From assembly GCA_020073145.1 (NCBI GenBank), contig JAIQFS010000018.1, positions 1 through 64,000 of the forward strand: DNA of 64,000 nucleotides. Direction: 5' to 3'. The DNA comes from Terriglobia bacterium (GTDB taxonomy: Bacteria; Acidobacteriota; Terriglobia; Bryobacterales; Bryobacteraceae). This document shows, piece after piece, positions 1-8,023 of the stretch (its first letter is position 1; each line of letters starts with the position of its first letter). The position numbers and the translations under genes were made by a program. Below the pieces are notes generated by a model that was not told the DNA's origin, did not search any database, and saw nothing but the letters and a program-made list of their open reading frames with translations.

Positions 1-238
1 GACTCATGCGCATATCCAAGGGGGCATCCCAGCGAAAACTGAACCCCCTCTCTTGATTTTCCAGCTGCTCGGTGGAAACTCCCAGATCCAGCAGGATCCC
101 ATCCACTCCGGGGACGGAAAGGGCTTTCAAGACCGATCTCAAGTCTTTAAAATTAGCCTTTACAAGCTCGACTCTTCCTCCAAAGGACGAAAGGTTCTTC
201 CGGGCGCGTTCGAGGGCCTCGATCGCACCCTCGTCCTG
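1..238 (-). CDS. rsmH: RsmH (MraW) fragment, internal part only
   Basis: Read on the minus strand, this stretch encodes the core of 16S rRNA (cytosine-1402-N4)-methyltransferase. The conserved [10 protein letters not shown] motif is followed by a [11 protein letters not shown] segment and then APLDMRM, which match the family in order and spacing. Upstream of these comes a segment like the second half of the SAM-binding fold ([16 protein letters not shown]), with VELVKANF just after it. The C-terminal part lies outside the window. The N-terminal part is missing: homology stops abruptly near position 238, where plus-strand aminotransferase sequence begins. No start codon fits. GC is about 43-52 % here against 60-65 % beyond, and codon choice differs, so this piece probably comes from another genome (a chimeric join) or a recent rearrangement. 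Identification is firm; its status as a gene is not. Confidence 0.75.
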
Positions 239-316
239 CCTTGGAATGAGAACTACACCGTGGAGCACGTCGACTACATCGCCGCTTCTCTGAAGGAGGT
301 CATTAGAGACTTATGA
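212..316 (+). CDS. C-terminal end of a DegT/DnrJ/EryC1/StrS-type aminotransferase (truncated 5')
   Basis: The last ~30 codons read [12 protein letters not shown] followed by [15 protein letters not shown], a close fit to the extreme C-terminus of PLP-dependent sugar aminotransferases (DegT family). The frame stays open to position 2, but the residues encoded before about 224 resemble nothing in the family; that DNA reads as rsmH on the other strand. The stop codon overlaps the next gene's start (ATGA), so this tail clearly belongs to the operon that follows. The rest of the aminotransferase (about 330 residues) is absent. In WbpE/WlbC-like pathways such an enzyme aminates the 3-keto sugar made by the dehydrogenase encoded next. 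Confidence 0.6.
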   Translation, partial: EGLDRTLVLPWNENYTVEHVDYIAASLKEVIRDL

Positions 317-1359
317 GCGTTACCAATCGGCATGGCGAGAATCTCCGGTTTGGCCTGGTGGGCGCCGGACGGATTGCCCGCACCTATGCCCAAGCGCTTT
401 CCCGAACACCCAACGCCCGCCTCTCGGCAGTTTGCGATGTTTTTGCTCCGGCTGCGGAACAGTTCGCCCGGGAGAACGGCTGCCTTCAGTTTTCGTCGCA
501 CGCGGAACTGGCCGAGAGCGGCAAGGTCGACGCCGTCGTTGTCGCCGCGCCGCCCGCCTCTCATGGTCCGATCTGCATCGACCTGCTTCTGCGCGGCATT
601 CCAGTCCTCTGCGAAAAACCCGTCGCCTTTAGCGTCGACACTGCCCGCAAGATTCGCAAGGCTTCCCGGGAGCAGCGAACCTTGTTCACCATGGCGTCGA
701 AATTCCGCTATGCCGAAGATGTCGTGCGGGCCCGGAAGATGGTGCATTCCGGCATTCTTGGCGACGTCGTCTTGTTCGAGAACACCTTCATGTCCTTTGT
801 CGATATGACGGAGCGCTGGAACTCTGACCGGCGCGTCAGTGGCGGCGGCGTCTTCATCGACAACGGCACCCACTCCGTCGACATCATGCGCTACTTCATC
901 GGACCGTTGGCGGTGATTCAAGCTGTCGAAGGCCCCCGCCTCCAGGATCTCGCGGTCGAGGAAACCGCGTACGTCAGTACTCGCGCCGCCCAGGGCGCTA
1001 TCGGCCGCATGGACCTCTCCTGGAGCATCAACAAGGAGTGCGACGACTATATCGCCGTCTACGGCTCCGAGGGGGTCTTGCGGGTGGGCTGGAAGTCGTC
1101 CTTCTACCGCCGCAGAGGCGGCTCCGATTGGGTCCAGTTCGGAACCGGATACGACAAAGTCCGGACGTTCTGCGATCAGATCTCCAACTTCTCGGCCGCC
1201 ATCCAGGGCCTCGAGCCGCTGGTCATCGACGCCGATGATGCCATCGCCTCTGTGGAAGCCATCCAGGCCGGTTACGAGTCTCTTGCCCGGAATTCCTGGA
1301 CACCGATCCGGAACGAAGAGGTCGCCGTCGCCGGCAGCTTCGGCCCGGCTGCCGCATGA
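313..1359 (+). CDS. Gfo/Idh/MocA family NAD(P)-dependent sugar dehydrogenase (WbpB-like)
   Basis: A 348-residue cytoplasmic oxidoreductase. The N-terminal Rossmann fold has GLVGAGRIA at residues ~15-23, then the CEKPVAF signature around residue 100 that places the catalytic lysine. The C-terminal alpha/beta domain has the GGGVFIDNGTHSVDIMRYF stretch typical of the family. It overlaps the aminotransferase tail by four bases and the acetyltransferase gene by four bases. An aminotransferase, a dehydrogenase and a hexapeptide acetyltransferase in a row is the arrangement of wbpB/E/D, which build 2,3-diacetamido-uronic acid sugars, so oxidation of a UDP-HexNAc(A) at C3 is a reasonable guess. The substrate cannot be read from sequence. 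Confidence 0.85.
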   Translation: MSVTNRHGENLRFGLVGAGRIARTYAQALSRTPNARLSAVCDVFAPAAEQFARENGCLQFSSHAELAESGKVDAVVVAAPPASHGPICIDLLLRGIPVLCEKPVAFSVDTARKIRKASREQRTLFTMASKFRYAEDVVRARKMVHSGILGDVVLFENTFMSFVDMTERWNSDRRVSGGGVFIDNGTHSVDIMRYFIGPLAVIQAVEGPRLQDLAVEETAYVSTRAAQGAIGRMDLSWSINKECDDYIAVYGSEGVLRVGWKSSFYRRRGGSDWVQFGTGYDKVRTFCDQISNFSAAIQGLEPLVIDADDAIASVEAIQAGYESLARNSWTPIRNEEVAVAGSFGPAAA

Positions 1360-1985
1360 CTGCCTATATCCATCCCAGCGCTCTCATCGAGACCGGCGTC
1401 GAAATTGGAGACGATACCAGCATCTGGGACCACGTCCATATCCGCCATGACACCCACATCGGCCATCATTCCATCGTAGGAGAGAAGACGCACATCAGCT
1501 ACCACGTTCGCATTGGCGATCTCGTCAAAATCAACGCGTTTGTTTACGTCTGTACCGCTGTCACCCTTGAAGACGGCGTCATGGTCAGCGCAGGGTGTGT
1601 CTTTACCAATGACCGGTTCCCGCGTGCCGCCGACCCCGAACTCGCCGCGCTTCGTTCCAGCGACCCTGATGAAGAGACGCTTTCCACGGTGGTGCGGGCC
1701 GGCGCCACCATTGGAGCGGGATCGATCGTCGGCTGCGGCCTCACCATCGGCCGATTCGCCATGGTGGGTATGGGCAGCCTGATCACTCGTTCCGTGGAAG
1801 ACTTTCACCTCGTGATGGGCAGTCCGGCCCGTTCGGTTGGATACGTCTGTCGCTGCGGCCGGCCTTTCGCTCGGTTCGCTCCCCGGCTCTATCCCGAAGA
1901 GGTCGCCCACTTCTGTGATGCGTGCCGCCGCCGCTATGTGGTGAAGAAGGGAGCGGTCCGAGAGTTCCTGGTGGCCGGCACATGA
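1356..1985 (+). CDS. Left-handed beta-helix sugar N-acetyltransferase (WbpD/WlbB-like)
   Basis: A 209-residue protein made of isoleucine-rich hexapeptide repeats from the first residues (IHPSALIE, VEIGDDTSIW, and so on) to about residue 165, the LbH fold of acyl-CoA-dependent acetyltransferases. A loop with TNDRFPRA interrupts the helix around residues 85-110, as in WbpD. The ending MGSPARSVGYVCRCGRPF is the usual WbpD-type tail, followed by a CRCG...CDAC cysteine pair pattern that may bind a metal. It probably acetylates the amino group introduced by the upstream aminotransferase. Its start overlaps the preceding gene (ATGA) and its stop overlaps the next start. Confidence 0.85.
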   Translation: MTAYIHPSALIETGVEIGDDTSIWDHVHIRHDTHIGHHSIVGEKTHISYHVRIGDLVKINAFVYVCTAVTLEDGVMVSAGCVFTNDRFPRAADPELAALRSSDPDEETLSTVVRAGATIGAGSIVGCGLTIGRFAMVGMGSLITRSVEDFHLVMGSPARSVGYVCRCGRPFARFAPRLYPEEVAHFCDACRRRYVVKKGAVREFLVAGT

Positions 1986-3301
1986 GCAACCCGCTGCATT
2001 GGGGAATTGTCGGTGGTGGCATGTTGGGCATGACCCTTGCCTGGGAATTAGCCAAGGCCGGCAACCGAGTCAGTCTCTTCGAAGCCGAGGCTCAGGTGGG
2101 AGGGCTCGCCAGCGCCTGGCGCCTGGGCGACGTCGTGTGGGATCGCCACTATCACGTCACCTTGCTCTCGGATACGGCGCTCCGCGGGCTGCTCGGTGAG
2201 TTGGACCTTGACCGTCACATGTGCTGGAACAAAACCCGCACCGGCTTTTACTGCAACAGCCGCCTTCATTCCTTCTCCGGCATCGCCGATTTCGCCCGAT
2301 TCCCGCTCCTCAATCCCTGGGAGAAGGCCCGTTTCGGTTCGGCGATCTATCGCGCAGCGCGGCTCGATTCGTCTGAGTCCATCGACGGCCTGACTGTCGA
2401 AGAGTGGCTCACTCGGATTTCCGGCAAGAGCGTTTTTCGCAAACTCTGGAAGCCGCTCCTTCTCGCAAAGTTGGGCAATGACTACCATTCCACCTCCGCT
2501 TCGTTCATCTGGGCGACCATCCGGCGCATGTACGCGGCCCGGCGATCCGGGCTCCGGGCGGAGTTGTTCGGCTATTTACCGGGAGGATATGCCCGAATGC
2601 TCGAAACCTTTGCGGCCGCGCTGCGCCGCCAAGGTGTCTGCATGAACCTCAATGCTCGCGTGCGCGAGGTCGGCCCCGCCTCCGACGGCCGTGCTGAAGT
2701 CGAGTTCGAAAACAACGCCGTCGAACGCTTCGATCGAGTGGCGATCACCGTTCCGGCGCCGCTCGCCGCTTCCTTCTGCCCCAGACTGACGGCCCGCGAA
2801 CAGGACCTTCTCCGTGCCGTTGAGTATCAGGGCGTCATTTGCGCCTCGCTTCTGCTCCGCCGCCCCCTTTCCGGTTTTTACATCACCAATATCGCCGATG
2901 GCTCGATTCCCTTGACCGGTGTCATCGAGATGTCCTCCTTGGTCGATCGCAAGTGGTTCCAAGGCCATGCCCTGGTTTATCTTCCCCGCTACCTGCGGCC
3001 CGACGACCCCGCCTTCCGCCGCTCCGACGATCAGATCGTCTCCGAATTGTTCAGCGGCCTGCGCCGCATGCATCCGTCTCTCTCCGAGGGCGACATTGTC
3101 GCCAGCCGCGTCTCCCGGGCCCGCTACGTCTTCGCCCGTCCCACCCCTGGCTCGTCCCGGCGAATGCCACCCGTCGATACTTCCTTGTCCCGCATTCACA
3201 TTTTGAATTCCGCTCACATCGCCGGAGGAACGCTCAACGTCAATGAAACTGTCCTTCTTGCCCAGCGCCATGCCCGGAGGTTCCATGAACTCGCCGCCTG
3301 A
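1982..3301 (+). CDS. FAD-dependent amine-oxidase-like oxidoreductase
   Basis: A 439-residue flavoprotein. The start at 1982 gives an ATGA overlap with the preceding stop and places the dinucleotide-binding motif GIVGGGMLGMTLAWELA at residues 8-24, followed by FEAEAQVGGLASAW, the second half of the FAD-binding signature. An upstream in-frame ATG at 1922 would overlap the previous gene by 64 bases and adds nothing conserved. The body resembles protoporphyrinogen-oxidase, phytoene-desaturase and HpnE-like members of the amine oxidase superfamily (PGGYARMLETFA motif near residue 205). Family members of this kind occur in glycan clusters, sometimes annotated as UDP-galactopyranose mutase-like. The substrate is unknown. 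Confidence 0.75.
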   Translation: MSNPLHWGIVGGGMLGMTLAWELAKAGNRVSLFEAEAQVGGLASAWRLGDVVWDRHYHVTLLSDTALRGLLGELDLDRHMCWNKTRTGFYCNSRLHSFSGIADFARFPLLNPWEKARFGSAIYRAARLDSSESIDGLTVEEWLTRISGKSVFRKLWKPLLLAKLGNDYHSTSASFIWATIRRMYAARRSGLRAELFGYLPGGYARMLETFAAALRRQGVCMNLNARVREVGPASDGRAEVEFENNAVERFDRVAITVPAPLAASFCPRLTAREQDLLRAVEYQGVICASLLLRRPLSGFYITNIADGSIPLTGVIEMSSLVDRKWFQGHALVYLPRYLRPDDPAFRRSDDQIVSELFSGLRRMHPSLSEGDIVASRVSRARYVFARPTPGSSRRMPPVDTSLSRIHILNSAHIAGGTLNVNETVLLAQRHARRFHELAA

Positions 3302-4307
3302 AGCCGCTGCCAGCGTGTCGCTCGATCTCGACGACAAGTGGACGTACATGAAAACCCGGGGGCTCGCCGGTTGGGAAGTGTTCCCAAGCTATCTGGAAGT
3401 CGCCGTGCCGCGGATCCTGCGATTCCTTGAGGAGCGTAAGCTGCGCATCACATTCTTTATTGTCGGGCAGGATGCCGCCTTGCCCCGCAATGCGCCCCTG
3501 CTTCGCTCGATCGCCCGCGCCGGGCATGAGATTGGAAACCACTCCTTTCATCACGAACCCTGGCTTCATCTCTATTCCCACACAGAAATCGAACGGGAAG
3601 TCGCCCTGGCGGAACAACACATTGAAGGAGTAACCGGACGTAGAGTGCGCGGCTTTCGCGGGCCTGGCTTTAGCACCTCAACGGCCGTGGCCGATGTCCT
3701 GGCCGCGCGCGGTTATCGATATGACGCTTCGCGGCTTCCCACGTTTCTCGGCCCGCTCGCCCGCGCCTATTATCTGATGACCAGCAATTTAGATTGGAAG
3801 GAACGCAGGCGCCGGGGCCGGCTCTACGGCCGCTGGCGGGACGGCTTCGGTTCGCTCCGCCCGCACCGCTCTGAGCGGAGCTCCCTCGTCGACATTCCCG
3901 TGACGACGGTGCCTATCGTTCGCACGCCCTTTCACCTCAGCTACCTCATCTGGCTGTCGGGCCATTCGCCCGCCGGGGCGCGCCAGTATCTGAACATGGC
4001 CCTGGCCTCTTGCCGTGCCTGCCACATCGCGCCGTCATTCCTCCTCCACCCGCTCGATTTCCTCCAGCTCAGCGAGGCCCCGGAGCTTGGGTTCTTTCCA
4101 GGGATGACGCTTCCGCTCCACCGCAAGCTGGAAGTCGCCGATTCTGCCTTGGCCGGCATCGCCGCCCGGTACCGTATTTTCACGCTCGAGGAACACGCCC
4201 TCGCGGCCGCCGATTCGGCAGGCAGCGGCGCCTCTGAATGGACGCTTCAGCCCGCTCACGAAGCTGCGGCGCAGCCCCCAAGTCTCCCGGAAGGAAAGAT
4301 CCGATGA
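3285..4307 (+). CDS. Polysaccharide deacetylase (NodB-type, CE4)
   Basis: A 340-residue protein. The start at 3285 is preceded by GGAGG four bases upstream; an earlier ATG at 3243 would lie 59 bases inside the previous gene. The N-terminus carries SLDLDDKW, the Asp-Asp pair that provides the general base and a metal ligand. GHEIGNHSFHH around residue 82 supplies the metal-binding histidines, and RGFRGPGFS is the next conserved motif. No signal peptide is seen, so it probably acts on a lipid-linked or nucleotide-linked sugar in the cytoplasm or membrane interface, removing N-acetyl groups. Context is a nucleotide-sugar/glycan operon. Confidence 0.8.
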   Translation: MNSPPEAAASVSLDLDDKWTYMKTRGLAGWEVFPSYLEVAVPRILRFLEERKLRITFFIVGQDAALPRNAPLLRSIARAGHEIGNHSFHHEPWLHLYSHTEIEREVALAEQHIEGVTGRRVRGFRGPGFSTSTAVADVLAARGYRYDASRLPTFLGPLARAYYLMTSNLDWKERRRRGRLYGRWRDGFGSLRPHRSERSSLVDIPVTTVPIVRTPFHLSYLIWLSGHSPAGARQYLNMALASCRACHIAPSFLLHPLDFLQLSEAPELGFFPGMTLPLHRKLEVADSALAGIAARYRIFTLEEHALAAADSAGSGASEWTLQPAHEAAAQPPSLPEGKIR

Positions 4308-5194
4308 AAGCAGCCTCTCGCAAAAGACATCTGAAACCGCGCTCGATTGTCAGATCCATGCGTTTCCTGGGAAGGGTCGTGGACTATTGCCGGGCCCTCG
4401 GGCCCATGCTGGGCCTGCGCTGGTACTTTGCCCGAATTCTGGCGCGCTTGCCTGGGCGCGCCATGCGGTTGGCCGTCATCAAGCCTCCGCATCTGGTTCA
4501 CCCGGTGGCCGTGCGAATGAACCCGAGTAGCGATGAACACGTCTTCGACCAGCTTTTTGTCCGCCACGAGTATGCGCTCGTATCAGACCGTCTGAAGGAC
4601 CAGAAAGTCATTTTGGACCTCGGGGCCAACGTCGGTTATGCCAGCGCTTACTTCGCCAGTCGTTATCCGGACGCGAGAATCCTCGCGGTGGAGCCGGACC
4701 CGGGGAATTATCAGCTCTGCCTCAAGAATCTGGAGCCGTATGGAGATCGCGTGACAACCCTCAACGGAGCGGTATGGTCGCGATGCGCGCGGCTGGCCCT
4801 TTCGCGCGGCTCGTCCTGCGACGGACGCGAATGGTCCACCCAAGTCGTGGCAGCCGCCACCGAGTCGCAGGCGGATGTGGACGCGTGGGATATGCCGACC
4901 CTCCTCGACTTCGCCCATGTGAAGACCGTGGATCTGGTCAAAGTCGACATCGAAGGCAGCGAGGCCGAACTCTTCGCCGCCAACGTTTCTCAATGGCTTC
5001 CCCGAGTGCGCAACATCTGTATCGAGCTCCACAGCAAGCGCTGCAGCGAGATTTTCTTCAACGCGCTCGCCGAGTTCGAGTACGAAGTTGACGAGTGCCA
5101 CGAGTTCACTCTCTGCCTCAACCTGAGGCCGCGCGCTCAGAAAGCGGATCGCCTCCGGTCTGCGTTCACTGGGCTCCCGGTCCACGGATGGTGA
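4304..5194 (+). CDS. FkbM family SAM-dependent methyltransferase
   Basis: A 296-residue protein. The start at 4304 overlaps the previous stop (ATGA) and has GGAAGGAAAG upstream; an in-frame ATG at 4238 would lie 70 bases inside the deacetylase gene. The SAM-binding motif VILDLGANVGYASAYFASRY sits near residue 102 and AVEPDPGNY follows. The FkbM signature VDLVKVDIEGSEAELF is near residue 210. FkbM enzymes O-methylate sugars or other hydroxyls, and in glycan clusters they usually methylate a hexose of the repeat unit. The basic N-terminal ~40 residues are not part of the fold. Confidence 0.8.
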   Translation: MKAASRKRHLKPRSIVRSMRFLGRVVDYCRALGPMLGLRWYFARILARLPGRAMRLAVIKPPHLVHPVAVRMNPSSDEHVFDQLFVRHEYALVSDRLKDQKVILDLGANVGYASAYFASRYPDARILAVEPDPGNYQLCLKNLEPYGDRVTTLNGAVWSRCARLALSRGSSCDGREWSTQVVAAATESQADVDAWDMPTLLDFAHVKTVDLVKVDIEGSEAELFAANVSQWLPRVRNICIELHSKRCSEIFFNALAEFEYEVDECHEFTLCLNLRPRAQKADRLRSAFTGLPVHGW

Positions 5195-5198
5195 CTCT

Positions 5199-6863
5199 AT
5201 GATCGCGGACATACGAACCCTCCCGCACGATTCCCCCATCGAAGCCGACGTGTGTATCATCGGCGGCGGCGCGGCCGGCATTGCCCTCGCTCGAGATCTT
5301 CTCTCCTCTCCATTCAAGGTGGTTCTGCTCGAAAGTGGCGGCTATCGGAGGGAAGACCGCGTCCAGCGCCTCGGCTCGGCCGATAGCATCGGCGAAAAAT
5401 ACTTTCAGGAGCTCCATGAATGCCGCAGCCGGCGTTTCGGGGGAAGCACCAATTGCTGGGGCGGTATTTGCACACCCCTCCACGCCATCGATTACGAGAA
5501 ACGGCCGTGGGTGCCGTGGAGCGGATGGCCCATTGCCGGCGCCCAGTTGGAGCCGTACTTGCGCCGTGCCCATGACCTCTGCGGCGTCGGACCGTATCTC
5601 TATGATGCCCGCGCCTGGGAACGGATGGGCATCCCCTTCGGGGAATTTCCGCCGGATCGCTTCCAGCGGTTTGTCTGGCACTACAACGGCCGGGGCCGTG
5701 CCAGCCTCCGGTTCGGCAAGCGCTTTCGCGAAGAGCTGCGCCGCGCTCCCAACGTTCACGTCTTCTTGCACGCCAACGCCACTGAGCTCCTGACCGGCGC
5801 ATCCGGGCGTTCCGTCGAGCGCGTCATGGTCCGCACGCTCGATCGTCGGACCCTCCAGGTGAGGGCGAAGATCTTCGTGCTCGCCTGCGGCGCCATCGAA
5901 AATTCCCGCCTCCTGCTCTCTTCCACCAGCTGCCATTCGGCCGGTCTCGGCAACCATCGGGATTTGGTCGGCCGGTTCTTTCATGAGCACCTGCACATGC
6001 CTTGCGGCCTTCTCCTGGCCCCCGATCGCGGCGGCCTCGCCGCTCGGTACTCGCGCCTCTCCAAACTGGGCGGCGCCTTTTGCTTGCCCGGTCTGTCCCT
6101 GGCGCCGGAAGCACAGGCCGCCAACCGGACTCTCAACGGAAGCCTCGCCATTGATCCCTTTTACGACCCCGATGGCGCATGGATGGCCTTCCAACACCTC
6201 CGCTCCGGCTGGAAAACGCGGAAACTCAACCTACAAACGCTGGGCCAGCTCGGCAGAGTCGTCCGCGAGAGCCGTCAACTCGCTCCCGAGATATGGCGGC
6301 GCCTGGTGCATAAAGACCGGCCGCGCGGCGACTCGCGCCGTTTCGTCATCTACGCTCGCGCCGAGCAGGCTCCCAATCCCGATAGCCGCGTCGTTCTCTC
6401 CAGCGAAGTCGACGCCCTCGGCATGAGACAGGCCCGCCTCGATTGGCGAACCACCCCCTTGGATCGCAAAGCCATTCGTTTAATGGCCTCCTGGGCGGCC
6501 GAGGAGTTCCCTCGGCTTGGGTGGGGACATGTGATCGAATCTCCTTGGCTCTCCGGGGAATCGTGGCCGCCGGATCTCGAGGGCGGCCCCCACCACATGG
6601 GGACCACGCGAATGGCTGAAGAAGATTCCTCCGGGGTTGTGGACCGCAACTGCCGCGTTCACGGCCTTCACGGCCTATATGTCGCCGGCAGTTCCGTGTT
6701 TCCGACCGGCGGCCACGCAAACCCGACCCTCACGATCATCGCGTTGGCGCTGCGCCTCGCCGAACACCTTCGAATCATTCTCGCGGACCCGATCGCTTCG
6801 CGGGTGTCGGAAGAATCGGCCGCTCGTCTGCCGGAGCCCTCCCGCGTACAGGTAATGAACTGA
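5199..6863 (+). CDS. GMC-family FAD oxidoreductase
   Basis: A 554-residue flavoprotein. The N-terminal FAD-binding motif is ADVCIIGGGAAGIALARDL, with VLLESGG after it. FGGSTNCWGGI near residue 80 is the GMC loop next to the flavin. The C-terminal GMC_oxred_C domain contains HHMGTTRMAEE and ends with GLYVAGSSVFPTGGHANPT, which holds the conserved His-Ala-Asn of the active site. GMC enzymes oxidise alcohols or sugars. This subgroup recurs beside glycosyltransferases in acidobacterial and cyanobacterial glycan clusters, suggesting oxidation of a glycan residue, but the substrate is unknown. It starts four bases after the FkbM gene and shares one base with the next gene (TGATG). Confidence 0.82.
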   Translation: MIADIRTLPHDSPIEADVCIIGGGAAGIALARDLLSSPFKVVLLESGGYRREDRVQRLGSADSIGEKYFQELHECRSRRFGGSTNCWGGICTPLHAIDYEKRPWVPWSGWPIAGAQLEPYLRRAHDLCGVGPYLYDARAWERMGIPFGEFPPDRFQRFVWHYNGRGRASLRFGKRFREELRRAPNVHVFLHANATELLTGASGRSVERVMVRTLDRRTLQVRAKIFVLACGAIENSRLLLSSTSCHSAGLGNHRDLVGRFFHEHLHMPCGLLLAPDRGGLAARYSRLSKLGGAFCLPGLSLAPEAQAANRTLNGSLAIDPFYDPDGAWMAFQHLRSGWKTRKLNLQTLGQLGRVVRESRQLAPEIWRRLVHKDRPRGDSRRFVIYARAEQAPNPDSRVVLSSEVDALGMRQARLDWRTTPLDRKAIRLMASWAAEEFPRLGWGHVIESPWLSGESWPPDLEGGPHHMGTTRMAEEDSSGVVDRNCRVHGLHGLYVAGSSVFPTGGHANPTLTIIALALRLAEHLRIILADPIASRVSEESAARLPEPSRVQVMN

Positions 6864-8023
6864 TGCGATTCCGCTGTCTGATCGGTCTGCTGGCCGCTTC
6901 CATCGCGCCCTTGTGGTGCGCCGATGCAGGCCGGGTTCACTACCAGCGCCGCGCCGCGCCGGATCTCGATCGGTTCACCGACGCGCCCTCCCGCGCCCAG
7001 CAGCAATGGTTTCGAACCCACTTCCAGCGCATGGCCGTCTTTTCGCCATACTTTGACGCCAAGACCGCGTGGTACCCGAATGCCCTTGTCTACTTCGACC
7101 TCTACGGCATTCCGCGGGAATCGCCCCTGGTCCGTGACCACCCCGATTGGATCCTCCACGATTCCCGTGGCAGTTTGCTCTACATCCCGTGGGGCTGCGC
7201 CCGGGGCGTCTGCCCGCAGTACGCCGGTGACATCGCCAACTCCGGATTTCGCGCCTGGTGGATCAACCGCGCCAAAGCCCTCTTGTCCCACGGCTACCTC
7301 GGTCTATGGATCGACGATGTCAACATGGAGTTTCGCGTCTCTGACGGGAATGGCCGCCAGGTTCCGCCCGTCGATTCGGGCACCGGCCGCGCCATGACCT
7401 GGGAGGCATGGAGAGGCCACGTCGCCGGATTCGTCGAGCAGATCCGGCAAGCACTCCCCAAAGCTGAAATCGTTCACAATTCCATCTGGTTTGCCGGGCC
7501 GCCGGGCGTGCGCGACGCCGATCCCGCCATTCAGCGCCAGATCCGGTCGGCTGACAATCTGAATATCGAACACGGAATCGGCAGTGACCCCAACTTAACC
7601 GGCGGTTCCGGCATCTGGTCGGTCTCCGCCCTTTTCGCGTACGTCGACCGCATCCACGCCGCCGGCCGCGGCATTACCCTGGAGGAATTCACGGCCGACC
7701 GCTCGGCGCTGCAGTACGCCCTGGCCGGCTATTTCCTGGTCTCCAGCGGCGACGATCGTTTTGGAAACTCCGCCGACAACCCCTCCAACTGGTGGGACGG
7801 CTACGACATTGATCTCGGAGCCCCGCTCGGCCCGCGCACCGACAGCCAGGGCGTGTTCCAGCGCAACTTTTCCTGCGGGATGGTTCTGCTCGGCGAGCCC
7901 GGCCTGCCCCCCCGAACCGTGACCCTGCCGACCCCGCTCACGACTCTCGACGGCCAGTCCGTCCGTTCCGTCGAACTCTCCGGCCGCCAGGGGGTCGTCT
8001 TACAAGGCTGCAAGTCTTCATGA
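6863..8023 (+). CDS. Secreted glycoside-hydrolase-like protein, function unknown
   Basis: A 386-residue protein with a signal peptide (MRFRCLIGLLAASIAPLWCADA, cleavage near residue 21). The body contains short strand/acid motifs expected of a TIM-barrel glycosidase: FSPYFDAKTAWYPN, GLWIDDVNMEF (paired acids after a hydrophobic strand), AEIVHNSIWFAG and ITLEEFTADRS. The pattern recalls the hypothetical glycosyl hydrolase families near GH114 and GHL15, but I cannot assign one with confidence. It lies inside the glycan operon, with a one-base overlap upstream and a four-base overlap downstream, so it may trim or remodel the glycan in the periplasm or outside. Confidence 0.6.
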   Translation: MRFRCLIGLLAASIAPLWCADAGRVHYQRRAAPDLDRFTDAPSRAQQQWFRTHFQRMAVFSPYFDAKTAWYPNALVYFDLYGIPRESPLVRDHPDWILHDSRGSLLYIPWGCARGVCPQYAGDIANSGFRAWWINRAKALLSHGYLGLWIDDVNMEFRVSDGNGRQVPPVDSGTGRAMTWEAWRGHVAGFVEQIRQALPKAEIVHNSIWFAGPPGVRDADPAIQRQIRSADNLNIEHGIGSDPNLTGGSGIWSVSALFAYVDRIHAAGRGITLEEFTADRSALQYALAGYFLVSSGDDRFGNSADNPSNWWDGYDIDLGAPLGPRTDSQGVFQRNFSCGMVLLGEPGLPPRTVTLPTPLTTLDGQSVRSVELSGRQGVVLQGCKSS

